In this document: piece by piece, positions 1 to 9,009 of the stretch
How the letters are laid out: every line of letters begins with the position of its first letter
Numbering within the stretch: position 1 is the stretch's first letter
Assembly (NCBI RefSeq): GCF_000498535.1
Contig: NZ_AVGG01000012.1
Location: 49,355-113,354, forward strand
Source of the DNA: Flavobacterium limnosediminis JC2902
Lineage (GTDB): Bacteria; Bacteroidota; Bacteroidia; Flavobacteriales; Flavobacteriaceae
Reading direction: 5' to 3'
Length of the DNA stretch: 64,000 nucleotides
Translations under genes and position numbers: made by a program
Notes under the pieces: generated by a model
Told to the model about the DNA's origin: nothing
Databases searched by the model: none
Seen by the model: only the letters and a program-made list of their open reading frames with translations

Positions 1-2
1 CA

Positions 3-68
3 ACGGGTTTAACCGAATATAATATAAAGGAAAAAGACTTTAAAAAATTAAGTAAAGCTATTTTGTAA
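3..68 (+). CDS. C-terminal end of an unidentified plus-strand gene (partial)
   Basis: An open frame enters from the left edge and stops with TAA at 66-68. It encodes about 21 residues ending KLSKAIL and is followed by a strong terminator at 83-113, which is the main reason to treat it as a real gene end. The lysine-rich amphipathic tail resembles the last helix of many metabolic enzymes, but it is too short to assign a family. Confidence 0.5.
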   Translation, partial: TGLTEYNIKEKDFKKLSKAIL

Positions 69-82
69 TATTTTCTCACAAT

Positions 83-113
83 AAAAAAACCTTACACTAA
101 GTAAGGTTTTTTT
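83..113. terminator. Bidirectional intrinsic terminator
   Basis: Stem CCTTAC/GTAAGG with a 5-nt loop, flanked by seven A on the left and seven T on the right. It works on either strand and lies between the plus-strand gene entering from the left and the minus-strand operon ending at 121. Confidence 0.85.
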
Positions 114-120
114 ATTTGCA

Positions 121-858
121 TTATGGTTGTGTTGATTCGGTGTCACTTTTTGCTTTTCTCTCTTTCTCTTTTTTGATTTTTTTAATCAAATCATCAATAG
201 ACAAGGTGTATTTTGTTTCCAATACAAAGCGATCGATTTTCTGAGGATTATATCTGTCGTCAAAAAAGAAAGACAATCCCACCTTGCTTCCGTACTTGAA
301 TCTATAATCACTTCCTATAGTATAGCGTGTTCTGTTATATTTAATCGGGTCGTCATCGGCTAATTTTAAAAAGATCTCAACAGAAACATTAAAGGAAGCC
401 TTTGATTTCGGAACGTTATAATCCAAACCAATCTTTTCACGAAGCATCTGCACCGGCTCTTTGAAATCAGACATGTATCTTTCGTTAAAACTCCCTGTGG
501 AAAATTGGTATTTTATTGCCGAAAACAAACTCAAAGCACCAAAATCCTTATCATATTTTAATGCTGCAAACAATCGATGGGCATCGCTTTCATAGGATGT
601 TGTAAAGCGATAACCCGGTTCAATGCTGAATTCGGGGTTAAAATTATACTTCACGGCAAATTCGGCAGCACTCGATCTGAATTCCTGAAAATCTTTTTGA
701 ACGGAATAACGGTATTCACCGGAAATTTTCCATTTGTCATTAAATCGGTAATTTACTGCCGGGATGAAACGGTACTGAAAGTCTGTATAGTTCTGACAAA
801 ATCCGTCAAAAGTGATTAGCAGTAAAAAAAATAGAAATAGGGTCTGTTTTTTAATCAT
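121..858 (-). CDS. DUF2490 family outer-membrane protein
   Basis: About 245 residues when started at the Met (858) that gives a clean signal peptide (MIKKQ, then a run of Leu/Phe ending GFCQ). An upstream Met at 900 would lie within the previous gene and add a hydrophilic stretch before the signal. The mature part has alternating aromatic/polar beta strands (YRYSVQKDF, YRFTTSYES, GSDYRFKYGSKVGLSFFF) typical of a small outer-membrane barrel of the DUF2490 type. It overlaps the end of the DUF4956 gene by 8 nt, so it is translationally coupled as the last gene of the VTC operon. The C-terminal tail is highly charged. Substrate unknown. Confidence 0.75.
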   Translation of the reverse strand: MIKKQTLFLFFLLLITFDGFCQNYTDFQYRFIPAVNYRFNDKWKISGEYRYSVQKDFQEFRSSAAEFAVKYNFNPEFSIEPGYRFTTSYESDAHRLFAALKYDKDFGALSLFSAIKYQFSTGSFNERYMSDFKEPVQMLREKIGLDYNVPKSKASFNVSVEIFLKLADDDPIKYNRTRYTIGSDYRFKYGSKVGLSFFFDDRYNPQKIDRFVLETKYTLSIDDLIKKIKKEKERKAKSDTESTQP

Positions 859-1489
859 CATTGTCTGATTTTGGTAGTACATACTCACTTTCTTTCGCAT
901 AATAATATGCTTTTAAAAGCGCGGTGTCCTTTAAATAATCAATGGAAACAATTTCTACTCTGTGGATGTTTAATCCTGTTCTGTCATTTAAATCCAATAA
1001 TAATTGTTCCTTATATTCGGGTTTAATCCATTCAACTTTATCATAAACTATTTCTTTGGCATTTTCGTTTTTCAAAAAATCCAGACGTTCCAAAAAGAAG
1101 GTTAGTAACAAGACTACGAGATTGCAAATTATTAGTATGTAAAAACCACTGTTAATTGTTGCCAGAGAGTTTAACATTCCCAATGCAACACAAACAAAGA
1201 AGTAACTCATGTCTTTTATTGAAATTGCTATAGTACGGTATCGGATGATCGAAAACATGGCAAAAAGACCAAATGCAAACCCTATTTTGATTTTTGCCGC
1301 TCCGAGCAAAATACATATCATGAAATTCACGATATTAAACAAAATGAATGTGAAAATAAAGTCTTTATTTCTGTGTTTCGGATAATAAATCAGTCCTACA
1401 AGTACCAACACTGCGATGAAATCAATCAGTGACCGTATTGTAAAATCATAAAGATTAATGCCTCCTCCTATAACTTCTTCCATTTCCAT
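851..1489 (-). CDS. DUF4956 domain membrane protein
   Basis: 212 residues with four hydrophobic segments (about 20-37, 45-63, 66-82 and 92-130), followed by a soluble C-terminal domain of about 75 residues. The segment GLFAMFSIIRYRT after the third helix is characteristic of DUF4956. Its start codon overlaps the stop of the VTC gene by one base (TAATG). DUF4956 proteins are repeatedly found beside VTC-domain proteins. The inference is a membrane partner for the VTC enzyme, for example in export or anchoring of its product. No catalytic residues are recognised. Confidence 0.8.
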   Translation of the reverse strand: MEMEEVIGGGINLYDFTIRSLIDFIAVLVLVGLIYYPKHRNKDFIFTFILFNIVNFMICILLGAAKIKIGFAFGLFAMFSIIRYRTIAISIKDMSYFFVCVALGMLNSLATINSGFYILIICNLVVLLLTFFLERLDFLKNENAKEIVYDKVEWIKPEYKEQLLLDLNDRTGLNIHRVEIVSIDYLKDTALLKAYYYAKESEYVLPKSDNDD

Positions 1490-2241
1490 TATCGCTGTAG
1501 TTTATTTATTTTTTTCAGTGTGGGCATAAAGTTATTTTTCTTTACTGTCGGCATTAATGAAATTACGCCATAGATGTATTTACTTATGCTTTGTTCCCTG
1601 ATATTATTGTATTTCAAACATGTTGTTAACGGGGAGCTTTGTGTGCTTTTTGCTTGTTTTACCTCTACAATTGCAATTTTTTTGAATTTTATATCGTGTT
1701 CATCATCAATAAAATGCAAATTCATATCTATCGTAACTCTTTCGGTAAAATGATTGTTCACCAGGGTAATTCTGCTGAAATTATTCTTTAGGATAAGCGT
1801 GACTTCATCTATGGCCTTTCTTGAATATTCCCGTATGATATTCTTTCTGACTTCGTCAATATCTGATATCATGTAGGGTAGTTGCTCACGATGTTTATTA
1901 GTCCGATCTACTTTCTCCTTTTTTTTAATTTCAAAAAAACACAAATCCGACTCCACATATCGTCTGCTACGCACTTTAATCCTGTTGACGTAACCGTTAT
2001 GATGATCCCTGAAAAACTGCAGATCAGGAGTGTCAAAATAATTGTTTTCATAAGAAAAAATTCGGACACCGTTGATTTCCAAAACATTATAATGTTCAAG
2101 TAAACAGGGAACTATTTTCAGTAAATCTTCCCCTCTGAGCGTGTACTTACAATCCGTTCTGTTTAATAACGAAACCGCATCCAGTTCCGTTAAGGTAACC
2201 GAATTAAATAAGGACAGCTGGTTGGTAAATTTCTTAAACAT
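1489..2241 (-). CDS. VTC domain-containing polyphosphate polymerase-like protein
   Basis: 250 residues covering a complete VTC tunnel-fold domain. Basic and acidic residues expected to line the tunnel are visible: R28-T-D-C-K32-Y, the KVRSRRY strand near residue 90, FEIKKKE just after it, and a late IVEVKQAK strand carrying a metal-binding Glu. Yeast Vtc4 makes polyphosphate from ATP with this fold. Bacterial members are smaller and their products are less well defined. There is no signal peptide, so it should be cytoplasmic, next to the DUF4956 membrane protein with which it is translationally coupled. Confidence 0.85.
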   Translation of the reverse strand: MFKKFTNQLSLFNSVTLTELDAVSLLNRTDCKYTLRGEDLLKIVPCLLEHYNVLEINGVRIFSYENNYFDTPDLQFFRDHHNGYVNRIKVRSRRYVESDLCFFEIKKKEKVDRTNKHREQLPYMISDIDEVRKNIIREYSRKAIDEVTLILKNNFSRITLVNNHFTERVTIDMNLHFIDDEHDIKFKKIAIVEVKQAKSTQSSPLTTCLKYNNIREQSISKYIYGVISLMPTVKKNNFMPTLKKINKLQR

Positions 2242-2245
2242 GACA

Positions 2246-2626
2246 TTAGATTTTAATCACAAAATCTTCAAGGACAACATCAGCCTTTCTTGAGGTCACT
2301 TCAACTTCTTTTTTTTCAATGAGCTGATCCCAAGGACAATAATCACAATCCCCATAAACCCAAACATCATAACTGCCTTCCTGCAAAAAATCAAATTTGA
2401 ACGAACCGTCATAAGTAGTGCGAACATCATCATAAAATGAAGTACCTCCACGCGAACTGATGTACACTCTAACATCTCCGAGGTAGCCTTCACTTAAAAG
2501 AACCTGGTTCTGATTATAATTCAATGCATAAACTTTACCGGATATGGAAGCCAGGCCCCCATAGCCTTCATCTTTTGAACATGCAACAAATACAACTGTC
2601 AATAATAAAAATAGATATTTTTTCAT
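2246..2626 (-). CDS. Small lipoprotein with carboxypeptidase-regulatory-like fold
   Basis: 126 residues starting with a lipoprotein signal (MKKYLFLLLTVVFVAC, lipobox VAC, Cys16). The mature part has SISGKVYALN, TTYDGSFKFDFL and GSYDVWVYG segments, the pattern of a beta-sandwich carboxypeptidase-regulatory-like domain. A YGDCDYCPWD loop holds two cysteines. It is the first gene of the operon and lies 4 nt upstream of the VTC gene. The likely location is the outer membrane, facing the periplasm or the surface. No enzymatic motif is visible. Confidence 0.7.
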   Translation of the reverse strand: MKKYLFLLLTVVFVACSKDEGYGGLASISGKVYALNYNQNQVLLSEGYLGDVRVYISSRGGTSFYDDVRTTYDGSFKFDFLQEGSYDVWVYGDCDYCPWDQLIEKKEVEVTSRKADVVLEDFVIKI

Positions 2627-3244
2627 GGTCCTATTTTTTTAATATTTCTGAAAATTAAATTCCTGAAAATCGATACTTTGTATTCAACTTTCTCATATTG
2701 AAAAAAAATATAAATCAAAACAGCACCGGGCTAAGATTAATATGCCCTGTTAAAAAGTGTTTTGACAAAAAACAAAGGAGTAAATCTTACATTTTTTTTC
2801 ATAGTAAAGATAAGTATATAGTTGGTATTTATCAATTTAACCTTTCAAATTGATAAAAAAAACGTTAAAAAGCAACTGTTGTTCTTTTTTCGATTTAGTT
2901 TTAATTGAATATTATTTCAAAGCTCAGTTTCTCAAGTATTTTATACGGTTAAACAGAACTTTAACGCCGAAATCATATGCGATTCGTAAGAATAATGTCA
3001 CTTAATCTAAATTCAAAGATTAAATTAATGTTATGTCAATGTAAATTTAAGGTTAATTTTTCAAGGTCAACTCCAGTTCTTATCATAAAATAAAATCATC
3101 AGATTTACTTACTTATTTTGGCTGGAATTGGATTTTTTCAACATCAATAGTTGTTAATAGTTTAAAAGTATTATGATTTTTTTTTAAGTCAAAATAGAAT
3201 ATATTTGAAATCTGTAATTATAAAAACAAAACTAAACTTATACT
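2627..3244. other. 618-bp divergent intergenic region
   Basis: AT-rich spacer between the minus-strand VTC operon and plus-strand fabG. No ORF or RNA gene is supported. It holds a perfect 11-bp inverted repeat (2828-2838 with 2847-2857, 8-nt loop) with no T-tract on either exit side, so it is not an obvious terminator, and the fabG promoter word at 3200-3207. Confidence 0.6.
3200..3207 (+). promoter_or_regulatory. Putative Bacteroidetes -7 promoter element of fabG
   Basis: TATATTTG matches the TAnnTTTG -7 consensus and lies 37 nt upstream of the fabG start. No clear TTG -33 element is visible at the expected distance, because a T-run occupies that position. Confidence 0.5.
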
Positions 3245-3991
3245 ATGAAATTACTGGAAGGAAAAACCGCTATTATTACGGGTGCTAGTAGAGGAATCGG
3301 AAGAGGAATTGCTGAAGTTTTTGCTAAAAACGGAGCTAATGTTGCTTTCACATACAGTTCATCTGCAGCTGCTGCACAGGAATTAGAAAATGAATTAACA
3401 GCTTTAGGGGTTAAAGCTAAAGGATATCAATCAAATGCTGCTGATTTTAATGAGGCGCAAAAATTAGTGGATGATGTTATTGCCGAATTCGGAAACGTTG
3501 ATATTTTAATCAACAATGCCGGAATTACAAAAGATAATTTGTTGATGAGAATCTCGGAAGAGGATTTCGATACGGTTATCGATGTGAATTTAAAATCGGT
3601 TTTCAACATGACAAAGGCGGTTCAGAAAATCATGCTTAAAAACCGCGCCGGTTCTATCATCAACATGAGTTCCGTAGTAGGAGTGAAAGGAAATGCAGGA
3701 CAGACCAACTATGCGGCTTCCAAAGCAGGTGTTATTGGTTTTTCTAAATCGGTTGCATTGGAATTAGGTTCACGTAACATCCGTTGTAACGTAATCGCTC
3801 CGGGCTTCATCGAAACGGAAATGACTGCAAAATTAAACGAAGACGTGGTAAAAGGATGGAGAGAAAGTATTCCTTTGAAAAGAGGTGGATCTCCTGAAGA
3901 TGTGGCTAACGTTTGTGTATTCTTATCATGCGATATGAGTGCTTACGTAACCGGACAGGTTATCAATGTTGACGGAGGAATGCTGACTTAA
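3245..3991 (+). CDS. fabG: 3-oxoacyl-[ACP] reductase FabG
   Basis: 248 residues, the usual FabG length. It reduces 3-oxoacyl-ACP to 3-hydroxyacyl-ACP with NADPH in fatty acid elongation, in the cytoplasm. Classical short-chain dehydrogenase motifs are complete: TGASRGIG (13-20) for the cofactor, NNAG (90-93), Ser142/143, and the YAASK catalytic pair Tyr156/Lys160. The C-terminal VTGQVINVDGGM is typical of FabG. It stands apart from other fab genes. The spacer to the next gene contains repeated ATAAGTTAT and AATAACCAAAT phrases. Confidence 0.93.
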   Translation: MKLLEGKTAIITGASRGIGRGIAEVFAKNGANVAFTYSSSAAAAQELENELTALGVKAKGYQSNAADFNEAQKLVDDVIAEFGNVDILINNAGITKDNLLMRISEEDFDTVIDVNLKSVFNMTKAVQKIMLKNRAGSIINMSSVVGVKGNAGQTNYAASKAGVIGFSKSVALELGSRNIRCNVIAPGFIETEMTAKLNEDVVKGWRESIPLKRGGSPEDVANVCVFLSCDMSAYVTGQVINVDGGMLT

Positions 3992-4058
3992 TCATAAGTT
4001 ATAATTTATGAGTTATAAGTTTTTGCTAACGAATAACCAAATAACCAAATAATCAAAA

Positions 4059-6086
4059 ATGACAACAAGCACAATTTTACTTTTATTGCTATCTGTACTG
4101 ATTGCTGCTGGTTTGTCGTTTTACCAATACCTTTACAAAGCCAATTACAAGTCAAAACTGCACTTGTTTTTGGCTTTTTTACGTTTTGCATCTTTATTTT
4201 TGATTTTCGTATTATTAATTAATCCGATTATTTCCAGAAAAACCTTTGAGACATCCAAAACACCTTTGCCTATTGTGGTTGACAATTCGCAGTCTGTCAA
4301 AGAATTGGGGCAGGATAATGTCGCGAGGGAACTTTCCCGAAAACTGGCCGAAAACAGTCAGCTAAAAGCAAAGTATGATGTACAGTTGTATCGGTTTGAT
4401 GCCGACTTCCAATCGGGTAATGAATTGGATTTTAACGGAAAGCAAACCCATATCGATCAGGTAGCGCAGAATCTGAAACAGTTTTACCGAAGTCAGAATT
4501 ACCCCGTAGTTTTATTAACAGACGGAAATCAGACAATTGGAAATGATTACGTATACAGTTTTCAGCAAAACACTACGGTTTATCCTTTAGTTTTAGGGGA
4601 TACAACAACGTTTTTCGATTTAAAAGTCAATCAATTAAACGTAAACAAATATGCTTTCCTGAAAAATAAATTCCCGGTCGAAGTTTTTCTGCAGTATAAC
4701 GGAACAAAGGCGGTAAACGCCACATTCAGCATTCAACAGGGAAATGCAACCATTCACAAGCAGAATGTTTCGTTTTCGCCGTCTAAGAAAGCGCAAATGA
4801 TTTCTGTTTTATTAAGTGCAGAGAGAGTAGGAGTACAGACATTTAAAGCCGTAATTTCAACATCAGAAAAAGAAAAGAACAACTATAACAATACCAAAAA
4901 TTTTGCGGTTGAAGTTATTGATCAACGTTCGGAAATCGCATTAATTTCCGCTATAAATCATCCAGATTTAGGTGCTTTAAAACGCGCAATCGAATCTAAC
5001 AAACAACGTAAAGTAACCACGATTAAACCAAACGAAATCAAATCATTACAGGATTATAATGTTTTGATTTTGTATCAACCTACAGCCGAGTTCAAACCGG
5101 TTCTGGATCAGAATAAAAATCTTGGGTTAAACTCTTGGGTGATAACCGGTACGAGCACCGATTTCAATCTGCTAAACCAATACCAAAATCAGGTTGAGTT
5201 TAAGGTTTCTAGTCAGAACGAAGATTATTCCGCCGATTATAATCCGCAGTTTGCTTCTTTTGCCACAGAGAATATCGGTTTTGAACAATTCCCGCCGTTG
5301 GAACATCCGTTCGGAACTATAACGATAAAAGAAAACTCCAATCCGCTTTTAAAGGCGAGAATCCGAAACATCGGAACCGAAAATCCATTACTGACATTCT
5401 CGGAAAACGGATTGAAAAGAAACGCCTTCCTTTTCGGGGAAAACATTTGGAAATGGCGCATGGAAAGCCATATTAAAACCAAATCGTTTGAGCAATTTGA
5501 TGTTCTTGCCGATAAAGTGATTCAGTATTTAGCTTCAAATGCGGCTAAAAAATCATTAGTGGTAACACACGAAAGTTTTTACAATTCGGGTGAAACCATA
5601 GAAATTTCAGCGCAATATTTCAATAAAAACTACGAGTTTGAGGAGAATGCACGACTTACTATTTCATTACAAAACAAAAAAACAGGAAAATCAAAAAAAT
5701 ACGATTTCCTGAAAGGAACCGGTGAATATAAAGTCAATTTGGACGGACTGGAACATGGAAATTACAGTTTTACGGTAACCGAGAACAATTCAAAATCGAA
5801 ATATTCGGGCACTTTTGAAGTTTTGGATTTCGAAATTGAAAAGCAGTTTGTAAATCCGGATCTGAATCGACTGAAGCAATTGGCTGCCAATACCAACGGA
5901 AAAACTTATTATCCGACTCAAGTGGACGCCTTAATAAAAAGCCTGTTGGAGAACGAGAACTACATTCCGACCGAAAAAGCGGTAATTAAGAAAACTCCGC
6001 TAATCGATTGGATTTGGTGCCTTATTATGCTGATTGCCACGCTTTCTCTTGAATGGTTTGTTAGAAAATACAACGGATTATTATAA
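4059..6086 (+). CDS. Large membrane protein with von Willebrand-like region
   Basis: 675 residues. Two N-terminal membrane helices (about 5-22 and 34-57) are followed by a domain whose PIVVDNSQSV and VVLLTDGNQTIGN segments resemble the metal-binding beta strands of a von Willebrand A fold. After that come beta-sandwich-like domains (FSIQQGNATI, FKAVISTSEK, and near 510-590 SGETIEISAQYF). A single helix (about 650-667) precedes the short C-terminal tail. This layout occurs in Bacteroidetes proteins related to BatA/BatB. Most of the protein should lie in the periplasm. Function is not known. Confidence 0.65.
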   Translation: MTTSTILLLLLSVLIAAGLSFYQYLYKANYKSKLHLFLAFLRFASLFLIFVLLINPIISRKTFETSKTPLPIVVDNSQSVKELGQDNVARELSRKLAENSQLKAKYDVQLYRFDADFQSGNELDFNGKQTHIDQVAQNLKQFYRSQNYPVVLLTDGNQTIGNDYVYSFQQNTTVYPLVLGDTTTFFDLKVNQLNVNKYAFLKNKFPVEVFLQYNGTKAVNATFSIQQGNATIHKQNVSFSPSKKAQMISVLLSAERVGVQTFKAVISTSEKEKNNYNNTKNFAVEVIDQRSEIALISAINHPDLGALKRAIESNKQRKVTTIKPNEIKSLQDYNVLILYQPTAEFKPVLDQNKNLGLNSWVITGTSTDFNLLNQYQNQVEFKVSSQNEDYSADYNPQFASFATENIGFEQFPPLEHPFGTITIKENSNPLLKARIRNIGTENPLLTFSENGLKRNAFLFGENIWKWRMESHIKTKSFEQFDVLADKVIQYLASNAAKKSLVVTHESFYNSGETIEISAQYFNKNYEFEENARLTISLQNKKTGKSKKYDFLKGTGEYKVNLDGLEHGNYSFTVTENNSKSKYSGTFEVLDFEIEKQFVNPDLNRLKQLAANTNGKTYYPTQVDALIKSLLENENYIPTEKAVIKKTPLIDWIWCLIMLIATLSLEWFVRKYNGLL

Positions 6087-6118
6087 AAAAGCCGATTCGT
6101 AATTGAATCAGCTTTTTT
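6085..6118. terminator. Bidirectional terminator between convergent genes
   Basis: A-tract, stem GC.GATTC / GAATC.GC with one mismatch and a 6-nt loop, then eight T. It serves the plus-strand gene ending at 6086 and the minus-strand gene ending at 6119. Confidence 0.8.
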
Positions 6119-8212
6119 TTATTTCTGATATTTTTTATGTTTCAGCATTTCCGAAGCTGTTTCATAATAAGCAATAGTTTTGTTTTCCAGACTTCTGTTG
6201 ATGACTTTTCTAGGCTTTTCTTCGTAATGAATCTGAAAGTCATTCGGTAATTTTGTGCTTGGTTGGCTAACCAAGTCAAACTGTTTCACTTTTTTAACCG
6301 GTGATATGATGGTTAATATATTGTCTGTAATTAAACCTAAATCCTGATACGTTGCAATAAAAGCCCTTTGTTTGTAATCGGACTTCATGACGTCCTGACC
6401 GTAAAATTTACTTTCATAATCAAAATGCAGTAATCCCATAACGGTTGGCATCAAATCGATTTGCGACGTAAGCTTGGTGTTTTTCTCAGGTTTAACAAAT
6501 CCAGGCGCATAAACCATGGCAGGAATACGGTATTTTTCCATAGGTAATTCTGTTTTTCCTGAGCTTGAAGCACAATGATCGGCAACAATTACAAAAACGG
6601 TATTCTTAAACCATGTTTCCTTTTTGGCCATTTCAAAAAACTTATGTAAGGCATAATCTGTATATTTTACACCGCCTTCACGCGATTTGGAATCGGCAGG
6701 AATATCAATTTTATTATCCGGAAACGTGAACGGTCTGTGATTGCTGACGGTCATCCAATGATTGAAGAATGGTTTTCCTTTTTTCGCTTCATCATTCATG
6801 GTTTGAATTGCCTTCTTAGCCATGTCTTCATCACAAACTCCCCATATATTTTCAAAACTGATTTCATCTGGCCTGAACGATTTTTTGTCTACAACTGTAT
6901 AGCCGTTACCGGTAAAGAAATCCTCCATATTGTCAAAATAAGCATCTCCACCGTATAAGAAATCAACCTGATAACCTTTCTGTTTAAAAATGCTTCCCGT
7001 TGTAAACTTGTTTTTATTGTCTTTACGTTTCACCACACTTTCTCCGGCAGTAGGGGGAATGCACATTGTAACAGCTTCCAGTCCACGAACAGTTCTATTT
7101 CCTGTGGCATACAGATTTGTGAAGACTAAGCTTTCATCAGCTAAAGAATCTAAAAAAGGCGTTATGTTTTGTTCGTTACCATACGCTTTCATAAAATCGG
7201 CACTCAGACTTTCAACTGTAATTAAAACAACGTTTTTATGAATCTCTTTTTGGTTATCATTAATACTTCTTACGGTTGAAGCTTCCGAAATCAAGGGTAT
7301 TTCCTGTTTTAACATTTCATAAGCCTTATCTTCAGGCAGTGTTTCATAGAATTTAGTGTAATCCAGTTCACTGTTCATAAACGCTAAATAGAATTTATAA
7401 ACGCCATTAGCCTGAAGTTCATTGGCGAAAACATTTTGGGAATCTTCGAATTTTGCAAGCGCAGGGATGGTGAATAATGAAATCGCAGACAAAATAGCAT
7501 AACCACCTGTAATCATCAGTTTTTCAGAAAACGAAGGAAGGTTGTTCAGATAAGACTTTGATTTTTTTACTATCCTATAAGTTGCAATTCCAGCTATCAG
7601 TCCAATCCCCGTAAATAAAGGAACTACAGGATATGACTCCATGATATTTCCGATAACGGTATTGGTGTAAACCAGATAATCCACAGCAATAAAATTGTAC
7701 TTCACACCAAATTCGTTCCAGAAGAAAAATTCGCTAACGGCATTTTGAATGATAATCAATACGAACAAAAAAACGGTTATGGAATAAAGCGCCAATCGCA
7801 TTTGTCTGCGGTATCTGGGTAAAAAAAGTAACAATCCGAACAAAGCCGTTTTAAGACCGATAAAAGCGATGCCGATAGTAGGAACAACTCCTCCGTATTC
7901 ATTTAAAACAGTATTTCCGAAAGTAATATAGGATAAAAGTGCCAGGAGCAGTCCGAAAACAGCATAACCCCAGGGTTTCTCGAATTTCTTATCAGAAATA
8001 AAAAGGAGATACAGCCACAAAAAAGTTCCTGCCACTATAAACACGAAGCAATCGGACAATATGCCGAAAGTGAAAATTTTTAACAGCGAACCAAATCCGA
8101 ACGAAGATTGTGTTATGGGATGTAAAAGGAGTATACATCTCAAAATCAGATTCACAATTATGAAAAAGGAACCTAACTTGAAAAAGGGTTTTAATGAACT
8201 AAAATATTTCAT
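6119..8212 (-). CDS. LTA synthase family phosphotransferase (sulfatase fold)
   Basis: 697 residues: five or six N-terminal membrane helices (to about residue 270), then an extracytoplasmic sulfatase/alkaline-phosphatase-fold domain. Metal and catalytic positions are visible: TVESLSADFM (first acidic ligand), GNRTVRGLEAV with the presumed Thr nucleophile, FFNHWMTVSNHRPF, and VIVADHCASSSG late in the domain. Gram-positive LtaS makes glycerophosphate polymers. Bacteroidetes have no lipoteichoic acid, so a phosphoglycerol or phosphoethanolamine transferase acting on a periplasmic glycan or lipid is more likely. It is monocistronic and divergent from the response regulator. Confidence 0.85.
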   Translation of the reverse strand: MKYFSSLKPFFKLGSFFIIVNLILRCILLLHPITQSSFGFGSLLKIFTFGILSDCFVFIVAGTFLWLYLLFISDKKFEKPWGYAVFGLLLALLSYITFGNTVLNEYGGVVPTIGIAFIGLKTALFGLLLFLPRYRRQMRLALYSITVFLFVLIIIQNAVSEFFFWNEFGVKYNFIAVDYLVYTNTVIGNIMESYPVVPLFTGIGLIAGIATYRIVKKSKSYLNNLPSFSEKLMITGGYAILSAISLFTIPALAKFEDSQNVFANELQANGVYKFYLAFMNSELDYTKFYETLPEDKAYEMLKQEIPLISEASTVRSINDNQKEIHKNVVLITVESLSADFMKAYGNEQNITPFLDSLADESLVFTNLYATGNRTVRGLEAVTMCIPPTAGESVVKRKDNKNKFTTGSIFKQKGYQVDFLYGGDAYFDNMEDFFTGNGYTVVDKKSFRPDEISFENIWGVCDEDMAKKAIQTMNDEAKKGKPFFNHWMTVSNHRPFTFPDNKIDIPADSKSREGGVKYTDYALHKFFEMAKKETWFKNTVFVIVADHCASSSGKTELPMEKYRIPAMVYAPGFVKPEKNTKLTSQIDLMPTVMGLLHFDYESKFYGQDVMKSDYKQRAFIATYQDLGLITDNILTIISPVKKVKQFDLVSQPSTKLPNDFQIHYEEKPRKVINRSLENKTIAYYETASEMLKHKKYQK

Positions 8213-8227
8213 ATCCTAAATTTGTTC

Positions 8228-8235
8228 CAAAATTA
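8228..8235 (-). promoter_or_regulatory. Putative -7 promoter element of the LTA-synthase-like gene
   Basis: Read on the minus strand the word is TAATTTTG, matching TAnnTTTG, 16 nt upstream of the start codon. The nearest TTG lies 15 nt further upstream, which is shorter than usual spacing, so support is only moderate. Confidence 0.35.
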
Positions 8236-8341
8236 GACACGAATTATTTTCAATTGCTTAAATTTAGCTTAAGAAGATCGATTCACGTCTCTACACTTTT
8301 ATAAATGGTTAATTTCGTTATATTATTTAAGATTGGTAATT

Positions 8342-9007
8342 ATGAAGATTTTAATTGTTGAAGACGAAGAAGGTATTTCAAACTTTCTGAAACAAGGCCT
8401 TGAAGAAGAAGGTTATGTGGTTTTTGTTGCCACAGACGGATTAAAAGCCTTGGAAACAGCTAAAACCGAATCGCCTGATTTAATTCTGCTGGATTGGATG
8501 CTTCCACAATTAACAGGGTTGGAAGTATGCAAAGCTATTCGCAAAAAAGACGAAAAGACACCCATTTTATTTCTTACAGCCAAAGATACCGTTCAGGAAA
8601 CTATTGAAGGTTTACGGTCCGGGGCAAACGATTACATAAAAAAACCGTTCAGTTTCGACGAACTGCTGGAGCGTATTAAAATACATTTCAGAAACGATAA
8701 CAAATCTGACGTTTTAACATTGGGTCCAATCAGTATAAAAACCCTAAGTCATCAGGTTTTTGTAGCCGATAAGGAAGTAGTTCTTACACAAAGAGAATAC
8801 GAACTGTTGAAGTACTTAATAGAACGCAAGGGAACCGTTTGTACCCGAAATAATATAATCGAAGATGTTTGGGATATTCATTTTGAGTATGACACGGGGG
8901 TAATAGACGTTTTCATGAATGCTATCCGTAAAAAACTCAATTTAAGTAAAGATGTCGAACTGATTAAAACGATCAGAGGCGTTGGTTATATTGCCAACGA
9001 AAATTAA
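8342..9007 (+). CDS. OmpR-family response regulator, metal-island type
   Basis: 222 residues from the ATG giving MKILIVEDEEG. An in-frame upstream start at 8333 adds only three residues. The receiver domain has the acidic pocket EDEE, phospho-acceptor Asp51 (DWMLP) and Lys101. The C-terminal winged-helix domain ends with TIRGVGYIANEN, typical of OmpR/CopR/CzcR regulators. The partner kinase is at 9898, with a CDF transporter gene in between. It probably activates the downstream metal-efflux genes, inferred from shared orientation and near-zero spacing. Confidence 0.9.
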   Translation: MKILIVEDEEGISNFLKQGLEEEGYVVFVATDGLKALETAKTESPDLILLDWMLPQLTGLEVCKAIRKKDEKTPILFLTAKDTVQETIEGLRSGANDYIKKPFSFDELLERIKIHFRNDNKSDVLTLGPISIKTLSHQVFVADKEVVLTQREYELLKYLIERKGTVCTRNNIIEDVWDIHFEYDTGVIDVFMNAIRKKLNLSKDVELIKTIRGVGYIANEN

Positions 9008-9009
9008 TT

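Noticed and set aside
2828..2857. 11-bp inverted repeat as terminator
   Set aside because: There is no T-tract on either exit side, and it lies upstream of both flanking genes.
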